Below, piece after piece: positions 37,201 to 41,725 of a stretch of 64,000 nt of DNA. A model generated the notes under the pieces. The model did not search any database. It was not told where the DNA came from and was given only the letters and a program-made list of their open reading frames with translations. The stretch lies in the NCBI RefSeq assembly GCF_022581195.2, contig NC_061459.1, positions 62,001 to 126,000 on the forward strand, given 5' to 3'. The stretch comes from Helicoverpa zea (taxonomy: Eukaryota > Arthropoda > Insecta > Lepidoptera > Noctuidae). A program made the translations under genes and the position numbers. Each line of letters begins with the position of its first letter. Position 1 is the stretch's first letter.

Positions 37201-40188
37201 GACGGTGAAGACCACGTCGTCAGGCGATTGGTCGGGCAGCGAGTAGGTGACGGCACCGCCCGCGCCCAGGTCGGGGTCGAAGGCGTCCACCACGGCCACC
37301 AGCGTGCCGGCCGGCACGTCCTCGCGCGCGCGCGCCGCGTACGTGCTGAGCGCGAAGCGCGGCGCGTTGTCGTTGACGTCGTCGACGCTGACGCGCACGA
37401 GCGCGTCGGCGCTGAGCCCGCCGCCGTCCGTGGCGCGCAGCGTGAGCTCGTAGAGCGCGCGGCGCTCGCGGTCCAGCGCCGCGCACACCGTCAGCACGCC
37501 GCTGTCGCGCTCCACGCAGAAGTCGCCGTCCGCGCCGCTCACGCTGTACGTCACGCGGGCGAACTCACCCGCGTCGCGATCCGTTGCGTTGGCTCGGAAT
37601 ATGGCAGTACCGTTTAATGCATTTTCAGTCACTCGGAAACTCGCCAAAGTTTTTTCAAAACGTGGTTTATTGTCGTTAACGTCCAAAACTGTGACGGGCA
37701 AAAGGCGAGATACGGAGTGTTGCGGGGTACCGAGATCGTAAACTGTGATGTTAAGATAATATTCGCTCTCTCGCTCACGGTCTAAGTAACCGATTACTTG
37801 AAGCTCACCGGTATCGGGATCTATGCGAAACGCTGAATCGGCGTCACCACCGGATATGCCGTAGACGAGCAGACCGTTGTAGCCGAGATCACGGTCGCGC
37901 GCTCTTAGCTTCACGAGAGATGTGCCAAGGGCGACAGACTCGTTAACCTTAACCTCAACCGGAAAATCGAGAAATTCAGGAGCGTGAAGATTTTCGCCAT
38001 ACCGGGAAGGAGCTAGAGAAAACTCATCGGCGAGGTCGAGCGGCGCATTGCTGCGCTCGGCGGCCGCCAGCAGGTCCGTGAGGCGACGCGCCACGGCCGT
38101 GTCGCGGCACTCCAGAGCGCCCGGCTCCGCGCCGCCGCCGCTCACCAGGTGCAGCGTCAGCGACGTCGCGTCCGCGAAGTGGGTGCCGTCCGTCGCAGTC
38201 ACGTTCAGAAGCCGCGAGTCGGCGCGCACGTCTCCCAAGTCGCACGACAGACTCATGACACCGGTGCCCGCGTCCAGAGCGAAACAGTTATCCTCGTTAC
38301 CGCCGATGATGCGGTAAGACACAACGTCTCCCGCATCGAAGTCGATCGCAGAGAGCGTGACTATCTCCGAGCCGATGGCGAGCCGGCGCGGCAGGTAGCC
38401 GACGCAGTCGACGCGCTCGAACTGCGGCCGGTTGTCGTTGACGTCGCGCAGACGCACCACGAGCCGCATCTCGGCCTGGCGCCGGTAGGGCACGCCCCAG
38501 TCGCTGGCGCGGATGCGCAGCGTGTACTCGCGCCGCATGCTCTCGTAGTCCAGCAGCCGCGTCGTGCGCACGGCTCCGGAGAAGTGGTCCACGTCGAACG
38601 GCACTGGCTGTAGGTTGGCGATACTATACGAAATATATGCGTTATCCCCCGAATCGGCATCTCTGGCAACGACGCGCGCAACTACGGCGCCGCTGGGCCC
38701 ATTTTCTTGGACCGTCACCTCTGTCACTTCTCGTTCAAAGACAGGGTCGTTGTCATTGGAATCCAGAATGGTGATTTTAACTTTAGCAGAAGATTGCTTC
38801 CGTGTGCCGGCATTTCCTTGATCTATAGCAGAAACCGTAAGAGTATAAAGTGCTTTTTCTTCTGCATCGAGCGCTATCGCGGTGTACAAAACTCCTGTGT
38901 CCGGGTTAACATAGAATTCTTCACCTTCATTGCCACCGACAACTTCGATGTAAACACGTGCATTTCGTCCCTCGTCACGATCGCTCACTTTGAGCCTGAT
39001 GACGGGCGTGTTGGGCGGCACGGTCTCCGGCACGCTGGCCTCGTACACCTCGCGGCTGAAGACGGGCGCGTTATCGTTGGCGTCGACCAGCGCCACGGGC
39101 AGCGTGAGGTAGGCGGCGCGCGGCGGCCGGCCCGCGTCCCGCGCCCGCAGCGTCAGGTTGTAGCCGGCCGGCGCCGCCTCGCGGTCCAGCAGCGCGTGCA
39201 CCAGCACGTCGAACTCGCCCGCCTGCGCTGACGCGCGCACTCGGAAGTGCCCGTCGGGATCGCCGTCCACGATCTCGAGACTGGCGATGCGCCCGTGTTC
39301 TCCGGGGTCTTCGTCGCTCACTTCTACGATGGCATAGATTTCCGCAGTGGAATTTTCTACTACTTCTGGCATACGTCGGACATGAAGCTCGGGGACGTGT
39401 AAGTTGACTCGTTTGACTCGCACTGTGACTGAGGCTCGCGCAGCCGGGGCTTCCTCACCCCGCGCGAGCAGCGAGGCGCGATCACGAGCTAAAACTGTAA
39501 ACTTGTGATGCGTACTTTCTGCTGCCGACAGCAAGCGCGTGATTGTAATGACGCCAGTAGTCGGATGGATGGCAAAGCGGTCGGTGGACTCCGCTAAGCT
39601 ATAGTAGATCTCGCCGTTGATGCCGAGGTCGGCGTCTTCGGCCGTGACCCTCGCGATGCTGGAGTGCAGCGGCGCATCTTCCGGCACCAGCGCCTCGTAC
39701 TCGGTCGGGTAGAACAACGGGCTGAGGTCGTTCTCGTCGGCCACCGAGACGGCCAGCACGGCGTCGGCTTCGAGCTGGCGGCCGCCGGGTAGCTGCGCGG
39801 TGGCGCGCACGTCGAGGCGGTAGGCGTCGCGGCGCTCGCGGTTGAGCACGTCGGCGTGGCCGGCGCGCGTGCGGATGGAGAGGAAGCAGAAGTCGCCGAC
39901 GGTGCGCTCCTCTGCTTTGAAGAACTTGTCTTTGTCGCCGTGGCGAATGCGGAAGCGAACGCGCGCGTCGGGCGCGGGCAGGCGCACCCCCAGCGGCTCG
40001 GCGGCGGGCGGCTGCAGCGCGTACGTGCGCGCTGGGCTGTTCTCGGGGATGCTCAGGTTGTAGAGCGCGCGGGTGAAGCTGAGCGCGGGGGGCGCGGCGG
40101 GCGCGGGGGGCGGGCCGGGGCCGCCGCTCGCGCGCCACACGAGCCCCCACAGCGCCGCCAGCGCCAGCCACGCGCGCACGCCACGCAT
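1094..40188 (-). CDS. kug: Fat-like giant protocadherin (kugelei / FAT1-2-3 type), complete, 26 coding exons
   Basis: Single-pass giant cadherin of the epithelial surface; in Drosophila the orthologue organises basal actin and collective cell migration (family knowledge). Exons in transcript order: 40188-37144, 37071-36997, 36920-36716, 36423-36317, 36251-36041, 35957-35743, 34508-34365, 34291-33925, 33107-32968, 32859-32621, 32391-31740, 31327-31001, 30924-30400, 23915-23285, 19479-19243, 19165-18965, 18900-18494, 18052-17281, 16641-16483, 16417-15872, 14877-14486, 5631-3181, 3111-2499, 2256-1777, 1691-1299, 1227-1094. All ends are AG/GT and the sum is 13,668 nt (4,555 aa plus stop). Seen: signal peptide, 34 cadherin repeats counted by their DxNDxxP-type ends, EGF, LamG (about residues 3878-4045), four EGFs, membrane helix about 4258-4280, and a tail with PPDY and GGYHWDCSDW. 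One LamG and five EGFs match FAT1/kugelei; Fat/FAT4 have two LamG domains. Exons are extremely GC-rich, introns AT-rich. Confidence 0.9.
1299..1691 (-). CDS. kug: kug exon 25: cytoplasmic tail with YHWDxSDW motif
   Basis: Acceptor TTTTTCAG, donor CTGG/GTGAGA, phase 1 to 1. Carries VGGYHWDCSDW, which closely resembles a conserved FAT1/FAT-like tail motif, and then a long Ser/Ala/Pro/Arg-rich low-complexity stretch before EPDAASLITML. Confidence 0.9.
1777..2256 (-). CDS. kug: kug exon 24: last EGF cysteine, transmembrane helix, juxtamembrane tail
   Basis: Acceptor GTGCAG, donor AATG/GTAAAT, phase 1 to 1. Encodes WPLGAAAAALLLLLLAAALP, a clear membrane helix, then a stop-transfer RRRARRK. The tail follows with LEGIPPDYRRNLNIDVVDRK, containing a PPxY-type motif (PPDY). 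Confidence 0.92.
2499..3111 (-). CDS. kug: kug exon 23: end of LamG and EGF domains 2-5
   Basis: Starts VTYGFHGCISELKLGG (end of LamG). Four EGF modules follow, recognisable by PCLNGGSC, PCLHGGSC, CAHGGAC and DVDECAGEPCLNGATC; the last is a calcium-binding EGF. Donor ACTG/GTAATG completes GMNC with exon 24. Confidence 0.93.
3112..3180 (-). other. Candidate 69 nt intron inside the LamG domain, in frame and stop-free
   Basis: GCCGAGCAG/GTCAGC at the start and TTGGCAG/GTGACG at the end are good splice sites. The segment is 69 nt (23 codons) with no stop, so translation stays in frame whether it is removed or kept. The residues it would add (VSTDSDCGGRGARVG...) interrupt the LamG just before the conserved GFHGCISELKL and add a cysteine. 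For these reasons I favour removal. Confidence 0.65.
3181..5631 (-). CDS. kug: kug exon 22: cadherin repeats 30-34, EGF 1, most of laminin G
   Basis: 2,451 nt. Acceptor CCGGCAG; starts VHATDPDLGENRLVRYS. Repeat ends ADVNDNPPEF, GDGNDNAPQF, DANDNPPLF and EESQYPPVV are visible, followed by the last, membrane-side repeat without a motif (ISDEML...VVRFREVTDRDF). Then a linker, a cysteine-rich EGF ending CACAPGYGGPRC, and a LamG domain starting GDGYLLLRLE. Ends FAAEQ. The frame reads on through a 69 nt segment that I treat as an intron (see separate entry). Confidence 0.92.
5632..6883. other. Intron 21, exon-22-proximal part: AT-rich with dispersed-repeat fragments
   Basis: No gene seen. 5732-5790 carries the GGCCAAGAGCACGTCGGGCC motif that recurs at 10070. 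5822-5860 carries the 'TAGCTTCTGCCAGCGACTTCG' type repeat end also present at 43866, 53540 and 56957. The rest is AT-rich intron. Confidence 0.5.
6884..8728 (-). mobile_element. R1-clade LINE remnant, 5'-truncated, multiply frameshifted
   Basis: On the minus strand, reverse-transcriptase pieces are recognisable in successive frames: GRSTVDAILLPPR and LDIANAFNTLPW-like (AVSHDIANAFNTLPW) at 8700-8560; YADDTLV at about 8330-8300 (catalytic YADD intact); a thumb-like RAMALYAAPVW at about 7940; and the C-terminal FRLTQVLTGHGCF with a CCHC-type zinc finger at about 7560-7450. Order and motifs fit R1-type elements. Frames change several times, so it is dead. It ends in a short poly(A) on the minus strand (6884-6892). 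Upstream ORF1 and endonuclease are missing. Confidence 0.8.
8729..10380. other. Intron 21, middle: AT-rich, no gene; short (CAGA)n at 9272-9291
   Basis: No conserved coding signal. 9171-9215 is near-complementary to 6575-6600 (shared CCCCTTTTGCCTTAACACCA), suggesting arms of a degraded inverted-repeat element around the LINE. A (CAGA)n microsatellite lies at 9272-9291. 9474-9560 resembles the sequence just after the 65 bp array (GATGGGTTATGT..., ATTTTGGATTG). Confidence 0.45.
10381..10965. repeat. Perfect tandem array, 9 copies of a 65 bp unit
   Basis: Unit starts ATATCATTAAGTATATGATG and ends TTTTCGGTGGTA. Copies begin at 10381, 10446, 10511, 10576, 10641, 10706, 10771, 10836 and 10901. By eye all nine are identical over 585 bp. 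The left flank (10245-10270) carries an inverted fragment of the unit (GTCGTTCACAATCACAT). Confidence 0.95.
11408..14137. mobile_element. Composite dispersed repeat bounded by AGGGTTCCGTACC and CACTTGGCCGGTTTT
   Basis: Starts AGGGTTCCGTACCTCG with CGGAACCCT inverted partners and a (GTCT)n run at 11467-11491. It ends CGGAACCCTCGCTGCGCGAG...CACTTGGCCGGTTTT, and related fragments lie near 5740 and 10070. A block of about 330 bp is duplicated in diverged form (11506-11727 and 11838-12050). The core has inverted arms (about 12545-12620 against 13550-13640, sharing CCCTCGATTTCTCAGG), so a non-autonomous DNA element may be nested inside. No intact coding frame. Confidence 0.5.
12855..12925. repeat. 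Imperfect hairpin (TGCATCGGTCTAGA arms)
   Basis: TGCATCGGTCTAGATCTCGGTG at 12853-12874 is mirrored by CACCGACTTCTAGACCGATGCA at 12904-12925. It sits inside the composite repeat of intron 21. Confidence 0.7.
14486..14877 (-). CDS. kug: kug exon 21 (cadherin repeats 29-30, part)
   Basis: Acceptor GCGCAG, donor GCCAAG/GTACCG, phase 1 to 0. The first codon completes the DVNDNPP motif split from exon 20. Ends in strand B (LPEDADLGTLVAK) before an 8.9 kb intron. Confidence 0.92.
14878..15871. other. Intron 20, no feature found
   Basis: AT-rich intron between exons 21 and 20. No recognisable repeat or coding frame beyond short open stretches without homology features. Confidence 0.6.
15872..16417 (-). 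CDS. kug: kug exon 20 (cadherin repeats 27-28)
   Basis: Acceptor TTGCAG, donor AACG/GTGAGT, phase 1 to 1. Begins ADDPDAGSNGEVRYS, contains LDREARAEHRVAL, boundary LLDYNDCPPEL, a second repeat, and stops inside VLDVN/D. Confidence 0.92.
16483..16641 (-). CDS. kug: kug exon 19 (end of cadherin repeat 26, start of repeat 27)
   Basis: Acceptor TTTATAG, donor TGCAGC/GTGAGT, phase 1 to 1. Encodes the end of one repeat with VLDVNEHAPSF and strands A-B of the next (VAENTPPHSSLVQ). The frame fits only this acceptor, not the nearby TATAGCAG. Confidence 0.85.
17031..17212 (-). mobile_element. SINE 3' fragment in intron 18
   Basis: Reverse complement of the body of the SINE at 41070-41435: it shares CGGCTGTTCTCAT, CAGGACATATTATGCACAAG, GCATTTGCGCAGACACA and the CGTGTCGGATTACCGTCCCATC segment. 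The tRNA-like head is absent. The rest of intron 18 (16642-17030) shows nothing definable. Confidence 0.75.
17281..18052 (-). CDS. kug: kug exon 18 (cadherin repeats 24-26, part)
   Basis: Acceptor TTGCAG, donor CATTG/GTAATT, phase 0 to 1. Starts VKAYDDDAGEYGTVTYSI, crosses VADLNDNAPAF and the divergent VLGAGDEAPRV, and ends LDRESASEHII. Confidence 0.92.
18053..18493. other. Intron 17, no feature found
   Basis: 441 bp AT-rich intron with normal splice ends and no recognised repeat. Confidence 0.6.
18494..18900 (-). CDS. kug: kug exon 17 (cadherin repeats 22-24, part)
   Basis: Acceptor TTGCAG, donor CACG/GTACTC, phase 1 to 0. Begins VEDVNDSPPRM, holds a divergent alanine-rich repeat ending LAPANRAAPRF, and the first strand of the next repeat (ALENQPPPLLLTT). 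Confidence 0.88.
18965..19165 (-). CDS. kug: kug exon 16 (cadherin repeat 22, part)
   Basis: Acceptor TTTTTAG, donor ACGG/GTGAGT, phase 1 to 1. Encodes DNGRVTYSLSEMG, FAIDADTGAVRV, PLDRETRAQYHLLVTATDGG. Only a 77 nt intron separates it from exon 15. Confidence 0.9.
19243..19479 (-). CDS. kug: kug exon 15 (cadherin repeats 21-22, part)
   Basis: Acceptor GTGCAG, donor CACCG/GTATGT, phase 1 to 1. Encodes VLVARAALDYEAAREHRLVL, the boundary VLDANDCAPAF, and ends in the calcium site AADNDTG. Confidence 0.9.
19480..20570. other. Intron 14, exon-15-proximal part, no gene recognised
   Basis: AT-rich intron. A GC-richer patch at 19905-19990 gives short open frames without family features. Nothing further definable. 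Confidence 0.5.
20571..21259. mobile_element. Miniature inverted-repeat element with about 145 bp terminal inverted repeats
   Basis: The left arm (20571-20722, TTTTCATCCCACCATCTCGG...) is mirrored by the right arm (21120-21259, ...CCGAGATGGTGGGATGAAAA). Both contain the CGCTCTAGAGGATAAAAAC and CATTTGTGACAATCTTGATA segments in inverse order. The centre is AT-rich with no coding frame. Total 689 bp. No confident target duplication. Confidence 0.85.
21807..22219. mobile_element. Short inverted-repeat element (about 28 bp TIR)
   Basis: AGTCTGTTTTTTAATCTCGTAG at the left is matched in reverse by CTACGAGATTAAAAACAGACT at the right. A second, internal pair (TGACA/TGTCA) lies near each end. 413 bp, non-coding, MITE-like. 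Confidence 0.75.
22879..23016. repeat. Hairpin repeat with about 42 bp arms around a CATCATCAT SINE-like core
   Basis: CATTTTATATTTGAATTTCT...CAGTCTAAGCATCATCAT at 22879-22922 is inversely repeated at about 22972-23015. The loop and following bases (GTTGGGGTCGGTACAGT, ACTGGCTTCTGACTACCC to about 23140) match the dispersed repeat seen at 35125-35400 and 52795-53065. Confidence 0.75.
23285..23915 (-). CDS. kug: kug exon 14 (cadherin repeats 19-21, part)
   Basis: Acceptor GTGCAG, donor CACGG/GTGAGT, phase 0 to 1. Contains GLALDRERRDNYTL, the VTDVNDNCPVF boundary, a full repeat with RAVDADANDNGEVRYE, then a divergent boundary (GGAAPAWP) and FEINFDTG. Confidence 0.92.
24115..28090 (-). mobile_element. 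Broken Ty1/copia LTR retrotransposon in intron 13, no LTRs seen
   Basis: Minus-strand polyprotein. Gag with three CCHC knuckles (CFKCHKTGHMKKDC and two more) at about 27560-27400; protease DSG motif (VVDSGCTAHMTKN) at about 27280; integrase HQRLGHPG and DDE region (LHTDVCGPF, CNNGGEY) at about 26900-26500; reverse transcriptase with YVDDGLAIS at about 25200; RNase H (YCDSDYAGC, SSTEAEYIAA) at about 24710-24580. Breaks: an in-frame TAG at 25633-25635 ahead of KWVFCIKE, an insertion of about 250 bp in RNase H, and a frameshift near 24230 after which the terminal SKHID region continues in another frame. Recently dead, since one stop splits an otherwise open frame of about 3.8 kb. Confidence 0.9.
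24286..24535. other. Foreign segment of about 250 bp inside the Copia RNase H, in frame
   Basis: Copia RNase H normally runs from the YLKT helix almost directly into a DNQSAI motif. Here about 80 extra residues separate KECLYLKTAA from NIDNQSAIQL, with no stop. The segment is GC-richer than the flanking Copia (several GCGC runs). The boundaries are estimates. It may be a small non-autonomous insertion; no clear target duplication was found. Confidence 0.55.
28091..30399. other. Rest of intron 13, AT-rich; unassigned GC-richer block at 28960-29330
   Basis: No host exon recognised. 28960-29330 is GC-richer with a plus-strand open frame of 73 codons (29069-29290) lacking any recognisable motif; it may be part of an old element. 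Elsewhere only T-rich intron (29470-29640) and a CATCATCAT stretch near 29789. Confidence 0.45.
30400..30924 (-). CDS. kug: kug exon 13 (cadherin repeats 17-19, part)
   Basis: Acceptor TCGCAG, donor TTCGAG/GTAAGA, phase 0 to 0. Starts VIDMGTP, passes the VTDVNDCPPAF boundary, contains one whole repeat (to VREADNSGLAF) and ends at ILNPVDGFE, which continues in exon 14 across a 6.5 kb intron. Confidence 0.9.
31001..31327 (-). CDS. kug: kug exon 12 (cadherin repeats 16-17, part)
   Basis: Acceptor CATGCAG, donor GTGCGG/GTACGC, phase 0 to 0. Opens with GGGTSSARVHVHVLDRNEFAP and ends with ALDYERQRQHTFTVR. The AINM of exon 11 joins directly to it. Confidence 0.9.
31566..31645 (+). mobile_element. 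RTE-like LINE 3' scrap in intron 11
   Basis: The plus strand reads DRDAWVSLEEAYTQPGVLAD followed by a stop, resembling the C-terminal end of lepidopteran RTE-type reverse transcriptases. Only about 80 bp remains. The rest of intron 11 (31328-31739) is AT-rich. Confidence 0.5.
31740..32391 (-). CDS. kug: kug exon 11 (cadherin repeats 14-16, part)
   Basis: Acceptor CCGCAG, donor AATATG/GTATAA, phase 2 to 0. Contains the rest of LDRES, the boundary VHDADEHAPAW, one full repeat ending in VVEPDGAPPRF, and the start of another ending in LDYETQNFYNLTVTAI. Confidence 0.9.
32621..32859 (-). CDS. kug: kug exon 10 (end of cadherin repeat 13, start of repeat 14)
   Basis: Acceptor TTGCAG, donor GACAG/GTACCC, phase 0 to 2. 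Begins VNITVINDANEGGVSF, a variant repeat boundary, and ends inside the LDRE motif, which is completed by the next exon. Confidence 0.88.
32968..33107 (-). CDS. kug: kug exon 9 (cadherin repeat 13, part)
   Basis: Acceptor CGGCAG, donor GCGCCA/GTAAGG, phase 1 to 0. Encodes DGDPRQEFYIGREDGSLVLA and then LNISVTDG, completing the repeat begun in exon 8. Confidence 0.88.
33340..33525 (-). mobile_element. Dispersed repeat of the 'TAGCTTCCGCTCGCGGCGTCGCTCG' type in intron 8
   Basis: The right end reads CGACGCCGCGAGCGGAAGCTAGT, the reverse of the ends at 43866 and 56957. Within it are AATTAGTTGAAATTTAG and the TAATATTATAAATG segment common in such repeats. The rest of intron 8 (33108-33924) shows nothing definable. 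Confidence 0.6.
33925..34291 (-). CDS. kug: kug exon 8 (cadherin repeats 12-13, part)
   Basis: Acceptor CCGCAG, donor GCGG/GTACTT, phase 0 to 1. Starts with VVAFDPDEGANGTVRYW, a clear calcium-binding strand. The repeat boundary here is degenerate (GAGGPPVLP instead of DxNDNxP). It then enters the next repeat at LQATDPDADTLYYTIA. Confidence 0.88.
34365..34508 (-). CDS. kug: kug exon 7: acidic cassette in cadherin repeat 12
   Basis: 144 nt, phase 0 at both ends, acceptor TTGCAG and donor ACG/GTGAGC. It encodes 48 residues dominated by an acidic stretch (AEWDADDDDEG) not expected inside a cadherin repeat. Its final GLYVAT reads as a normal strand B. Skipping it would keep the frame, so it could be alternatively spliced. 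Retention is the default call because the splice sites are good. Confidence 0.78.
34931..35140 (+). mobile_element. SINE fragment in intron 6
   Basis: Nearly identical to 41220-41435 (GAGAGCACGTAAATGTCGGT, CGGTCGTGTCGGATT, TAGGAGGACATCATCATC) but without the tRNA-like head. Immediately followed by a second repeat type. Confidence 0.8.
35141..35400 (+). mobile_element. Second SINE-like dispersed repeat in intron 6
   Basis: TTTCCCAACAATGTTAGGATC...GGAGCGGCTGCCTATCTGACC...TTCTGACTACCCGCTACGACTG matches 52795-53065 and, in part, 22925-23140. Non-coding, starts with (CAT)n. Confidence 0.7.
35647..35685. repeat. (CA)n microsatellite
   Basis: Uninterrupted CA dinucleotide run broken once by AACA, about 60 bp before the donor of exon 6. 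Confidence 0.9.
35743..35957 (-). CDS. kug: kug exon 6 (end of cadherin repeat 11, start of repeat 12)
   Basis: Acceptor GGGCAG, donor CACAG/GTATGT, phase 1 to 0. Contains TLDREAAASHALEVQASDG and the LLDVNDHAPVF repeat end. Its last residues (PAPPAPALPDALPQ) are a proline-rich, unusually short strand A of the following repeat. Confidence 0.9.
36041..36251 (-). CDS. kug: kug exon 5 (end of cadherin repeat 10, start of repeat 11)
   Basis: Acceptor TGTGCAG, donor CACCG/GTAAAA, phase 0 to 1. Opens with the repeat end VEDVNDMVPWPE and carries FDADASPAPANITYSI followed by FSIDELTG, typical calcium-site and strand C-D sequence. Confidence 0.9.
36317..36423 (-). CDS. kug: kug exon 4 (cadherin repeat 10, part)
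   Basis: 107 nt between acceptor CATAAG and donor CAG/GTAGGT. Encodes VIRTLTPLDRES...LTLCAQDHG, the D-to-F strand part of a repeat with its LDRE motif. Phase 1 to 0. It completes the repeat begun in exon 3 (DDAG joined to VIRTLTPLDRE). Confidence 0.88.
36716..36920 (-). CDS. kug: kug exon 3 (end of cadherin repeat 9, start of repeat 10)
   Basis: Acceptor GCGCAG, donor GCAG/GTACGC, phase 0 to 1. Begins with the VDVDENMHAPAF repeat boundary and continues into VREDSERGTVVL...FDADPPG, the A-B strands and calcium-site DAD of the next repeat. Confidence 0.9.
36997..37071 (-). CDS. kug: kug exon 2 (cadherin repeat 9, part)
   Basis: 75 nt, phase 0 at both ends, between acceptor TATAG and donor GTAGGT. 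Encodes VYGVTVRATDGGQPALWSEA, the F-G strand part of a cadherin repeat. It fits exactly between LLDFEERQ of exon 1 and VVDVDENMHAP of exon 3. Too short to be seen as an open frame by itself. Confidence 0.88.
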
Positions 40189-40392
40189 CGCGCTACACAC
40201 CGCGCTGACCAACTGACAAACAGATATCACAGTTACTTCATTACAGGTACTTACACAAATTATTGTGTGTAGTTTGATTCGAACTTTTCTTACTAACCTC
40301 ATAAAGTATGTGTGTGTGCGTGAGGAATTGCGCGGCGCGCGCGCAGCACTGGTCACGCAATCGGTGGTGACGTCACGCGCATCCCTGCGCAC
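37144..40392 (-). CDS. kug: kug exon 1: 5'UTR end, signal peptide, cadherin repeats 1-8
   Basis: Starts after a strong acceptor (TTGTTACAG at 40393-40401), so an upstream non-coding exon is implied. The ATG at 40188-40186 has G at -3 and opens a hydrophobic signal peptide (MRGVRAWLALAALWGLVW). The first repeat contains the FAT1-like FKAEE...GDFCFL block. Repeat ends seen include ENDLSP, DANDNAP, DSNDNDP, DVNDNRP, DVNDNKP and DVNDNAP. The frame is open back to the acceptor and holds another ATG at 40302, less likely because its context is weak and it would bury the signal peptide. Donor CAG/GTCGGT after residue 1015, phase 0. Confidence 0.92.
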
Positions 40393-40526
40393 CTGTAACA
40401 ATAAGTAAAAATATATAATAATTGGAAATGCATCGATAGAATAATTGTTATTATCTATTTGTAACAGAGGAGTAAAATATATGGCTTATGTTTAACTGGC
40501 CACCAGATATAGTAACAAATAGCAGA

Positions 40527-40738
40527 CAAAAATAGTAAATGATCACCAAAATGAAACTCGCATTTTAATGTAAAATTATAACCAAAGTTTTAACACTTTG
40601 CTATCCTATTTAAGTAAAATTACTTCAAGTAAATCATGAGTAAGCCAAAAATAGTAAATGATCACCAAAATTAAACCAACATTTTAAAGTAAAATTATAA
40701 CCAAAGTTTTAACACTATGCTATCCTATTTAAGTAATT
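40527..40738. repeat. Tandem duplication, two diverged copies of about 120 bp
   Basis: AAATAGTAAATGATCACCAAAAT...TTAACACTTTGCTATCCTATTTAAG at 40527-40617 recurs at 40649-40733 with a few differences. It lies just upstream of the exon 1 acceptor. Confidence 0.8.
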
Positions 40739-41069
40739 TATCCGTCTGGGGCTGACATTAAACCAAAAGCTAAAGGATTTCTAGTGTCGTGAATACAATT
40801 ATTGAAGAATTATAGATGTTTAACGATGACATAAAATACACTCAATTAATTGTTGAAATTTCATATAGAAAAGGCAGCCCCCGACGGTTATTCCTATATA
40901 ATTGGGTTAAGTCGGGGGTTTTGAGTTATTTTATTATTTTTCAATAAGATTTTTACCGTCCCCCCGACGGTTTTTTTTTTTTTTCAAAATTTTTAATTTT
41001 GCTTAATTTTATTTCAGACCTTTTAGAGAGCATATACGAATATTATAGTCTATATAATTATAATTTTGA

Positions 41070-41435
41070 ACTGCCTCGTTGGTCTAGTTGTCGCAAGTGT
41101 GGCTGCTGAGCACGAGGTCTCGGGTTCGATTCCCGAGTCGGGCCGAAATCGCTTTGTGGGTTTTAGAAGACTTTCACAAAGCAGCCCGAAGCCTGGAAGT
41201 TGGTGATTGATTCACCCGTGCATCGGAGAGCACGTAAATGTCGGTCCTGCGCCTGATCTCTTACCGGTCGTGTCGGATTGCCGTCCCATCGGGATACGAG
41301 AGTGAAGGAATAGGGAGTGCACCTGTGTCTGCGCAAATGCTTGTGCACTATAATATGTCCTGCGCAGTTGGCTAATCTCCTTACATGAGAACAGCCGCCG
41401 TAGCCGATAATCGGCTAGGAGGACATCATCATCAT
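41070..41435 (+). mobile_element. tRNA-headed SINE, near full length
   Basis: The head (41071-41145) has an A-box-like TGGTCTAGTTG, a B box GGTTCGATTCC and a CGGG/CCCG T-arm, so it derives from a tRNA. The body carries GAGAGCACGTAAATGTCGGT and ends in a (CAT)n tail. Body copies lie at 17031-17212 (minus) and 34931-35140. I do not call a functional tRNA gene because the acceptor stem mispairs and the body is attached. Confidence 0.8.
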
Positions 41436-41725
41436 ATAATATGTTATTGCAAAATTATTTTGCACCGATATTGTAGCGCCCTCTAGTGAGTTATAGGCGT
41501 CATTTTTATTATTTGGGAACATGCATTAAGCACGTACACATTGCTGATGAAAACAGAATTGTAATCGGACGTTTTGATTATATTGCAACATTGTTTGGCA
41601 CTAATATTGTAGCGCCCCGTAGTGAGTAATAGCCATGACACCTATCTAAGAACATGAACTCATTGAACATTGTTATTGAAAACCGCATCAAAATCGGATC
41701 ACTAGCTTAGAAGGTAGGTGGGAAC

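Noticed and set aside
1094..40188. Assignment to Fat (ft/FAT4) or Dachsous
   Set aside because: Dachsous lacks EGF and LamG domains. Fat/FAT4 have two LamG domains. This protein has one LamG, one EGF before it and four after, and a FAT1-like first repeat and tail motif.
41071..41145. Functional tRNA gene
   Set aside because: A and B boxes and a T-arm are present, but the acceptor stem mispairs, the sequence continues into a SINE body, and the body recurs elsewhere without the head.
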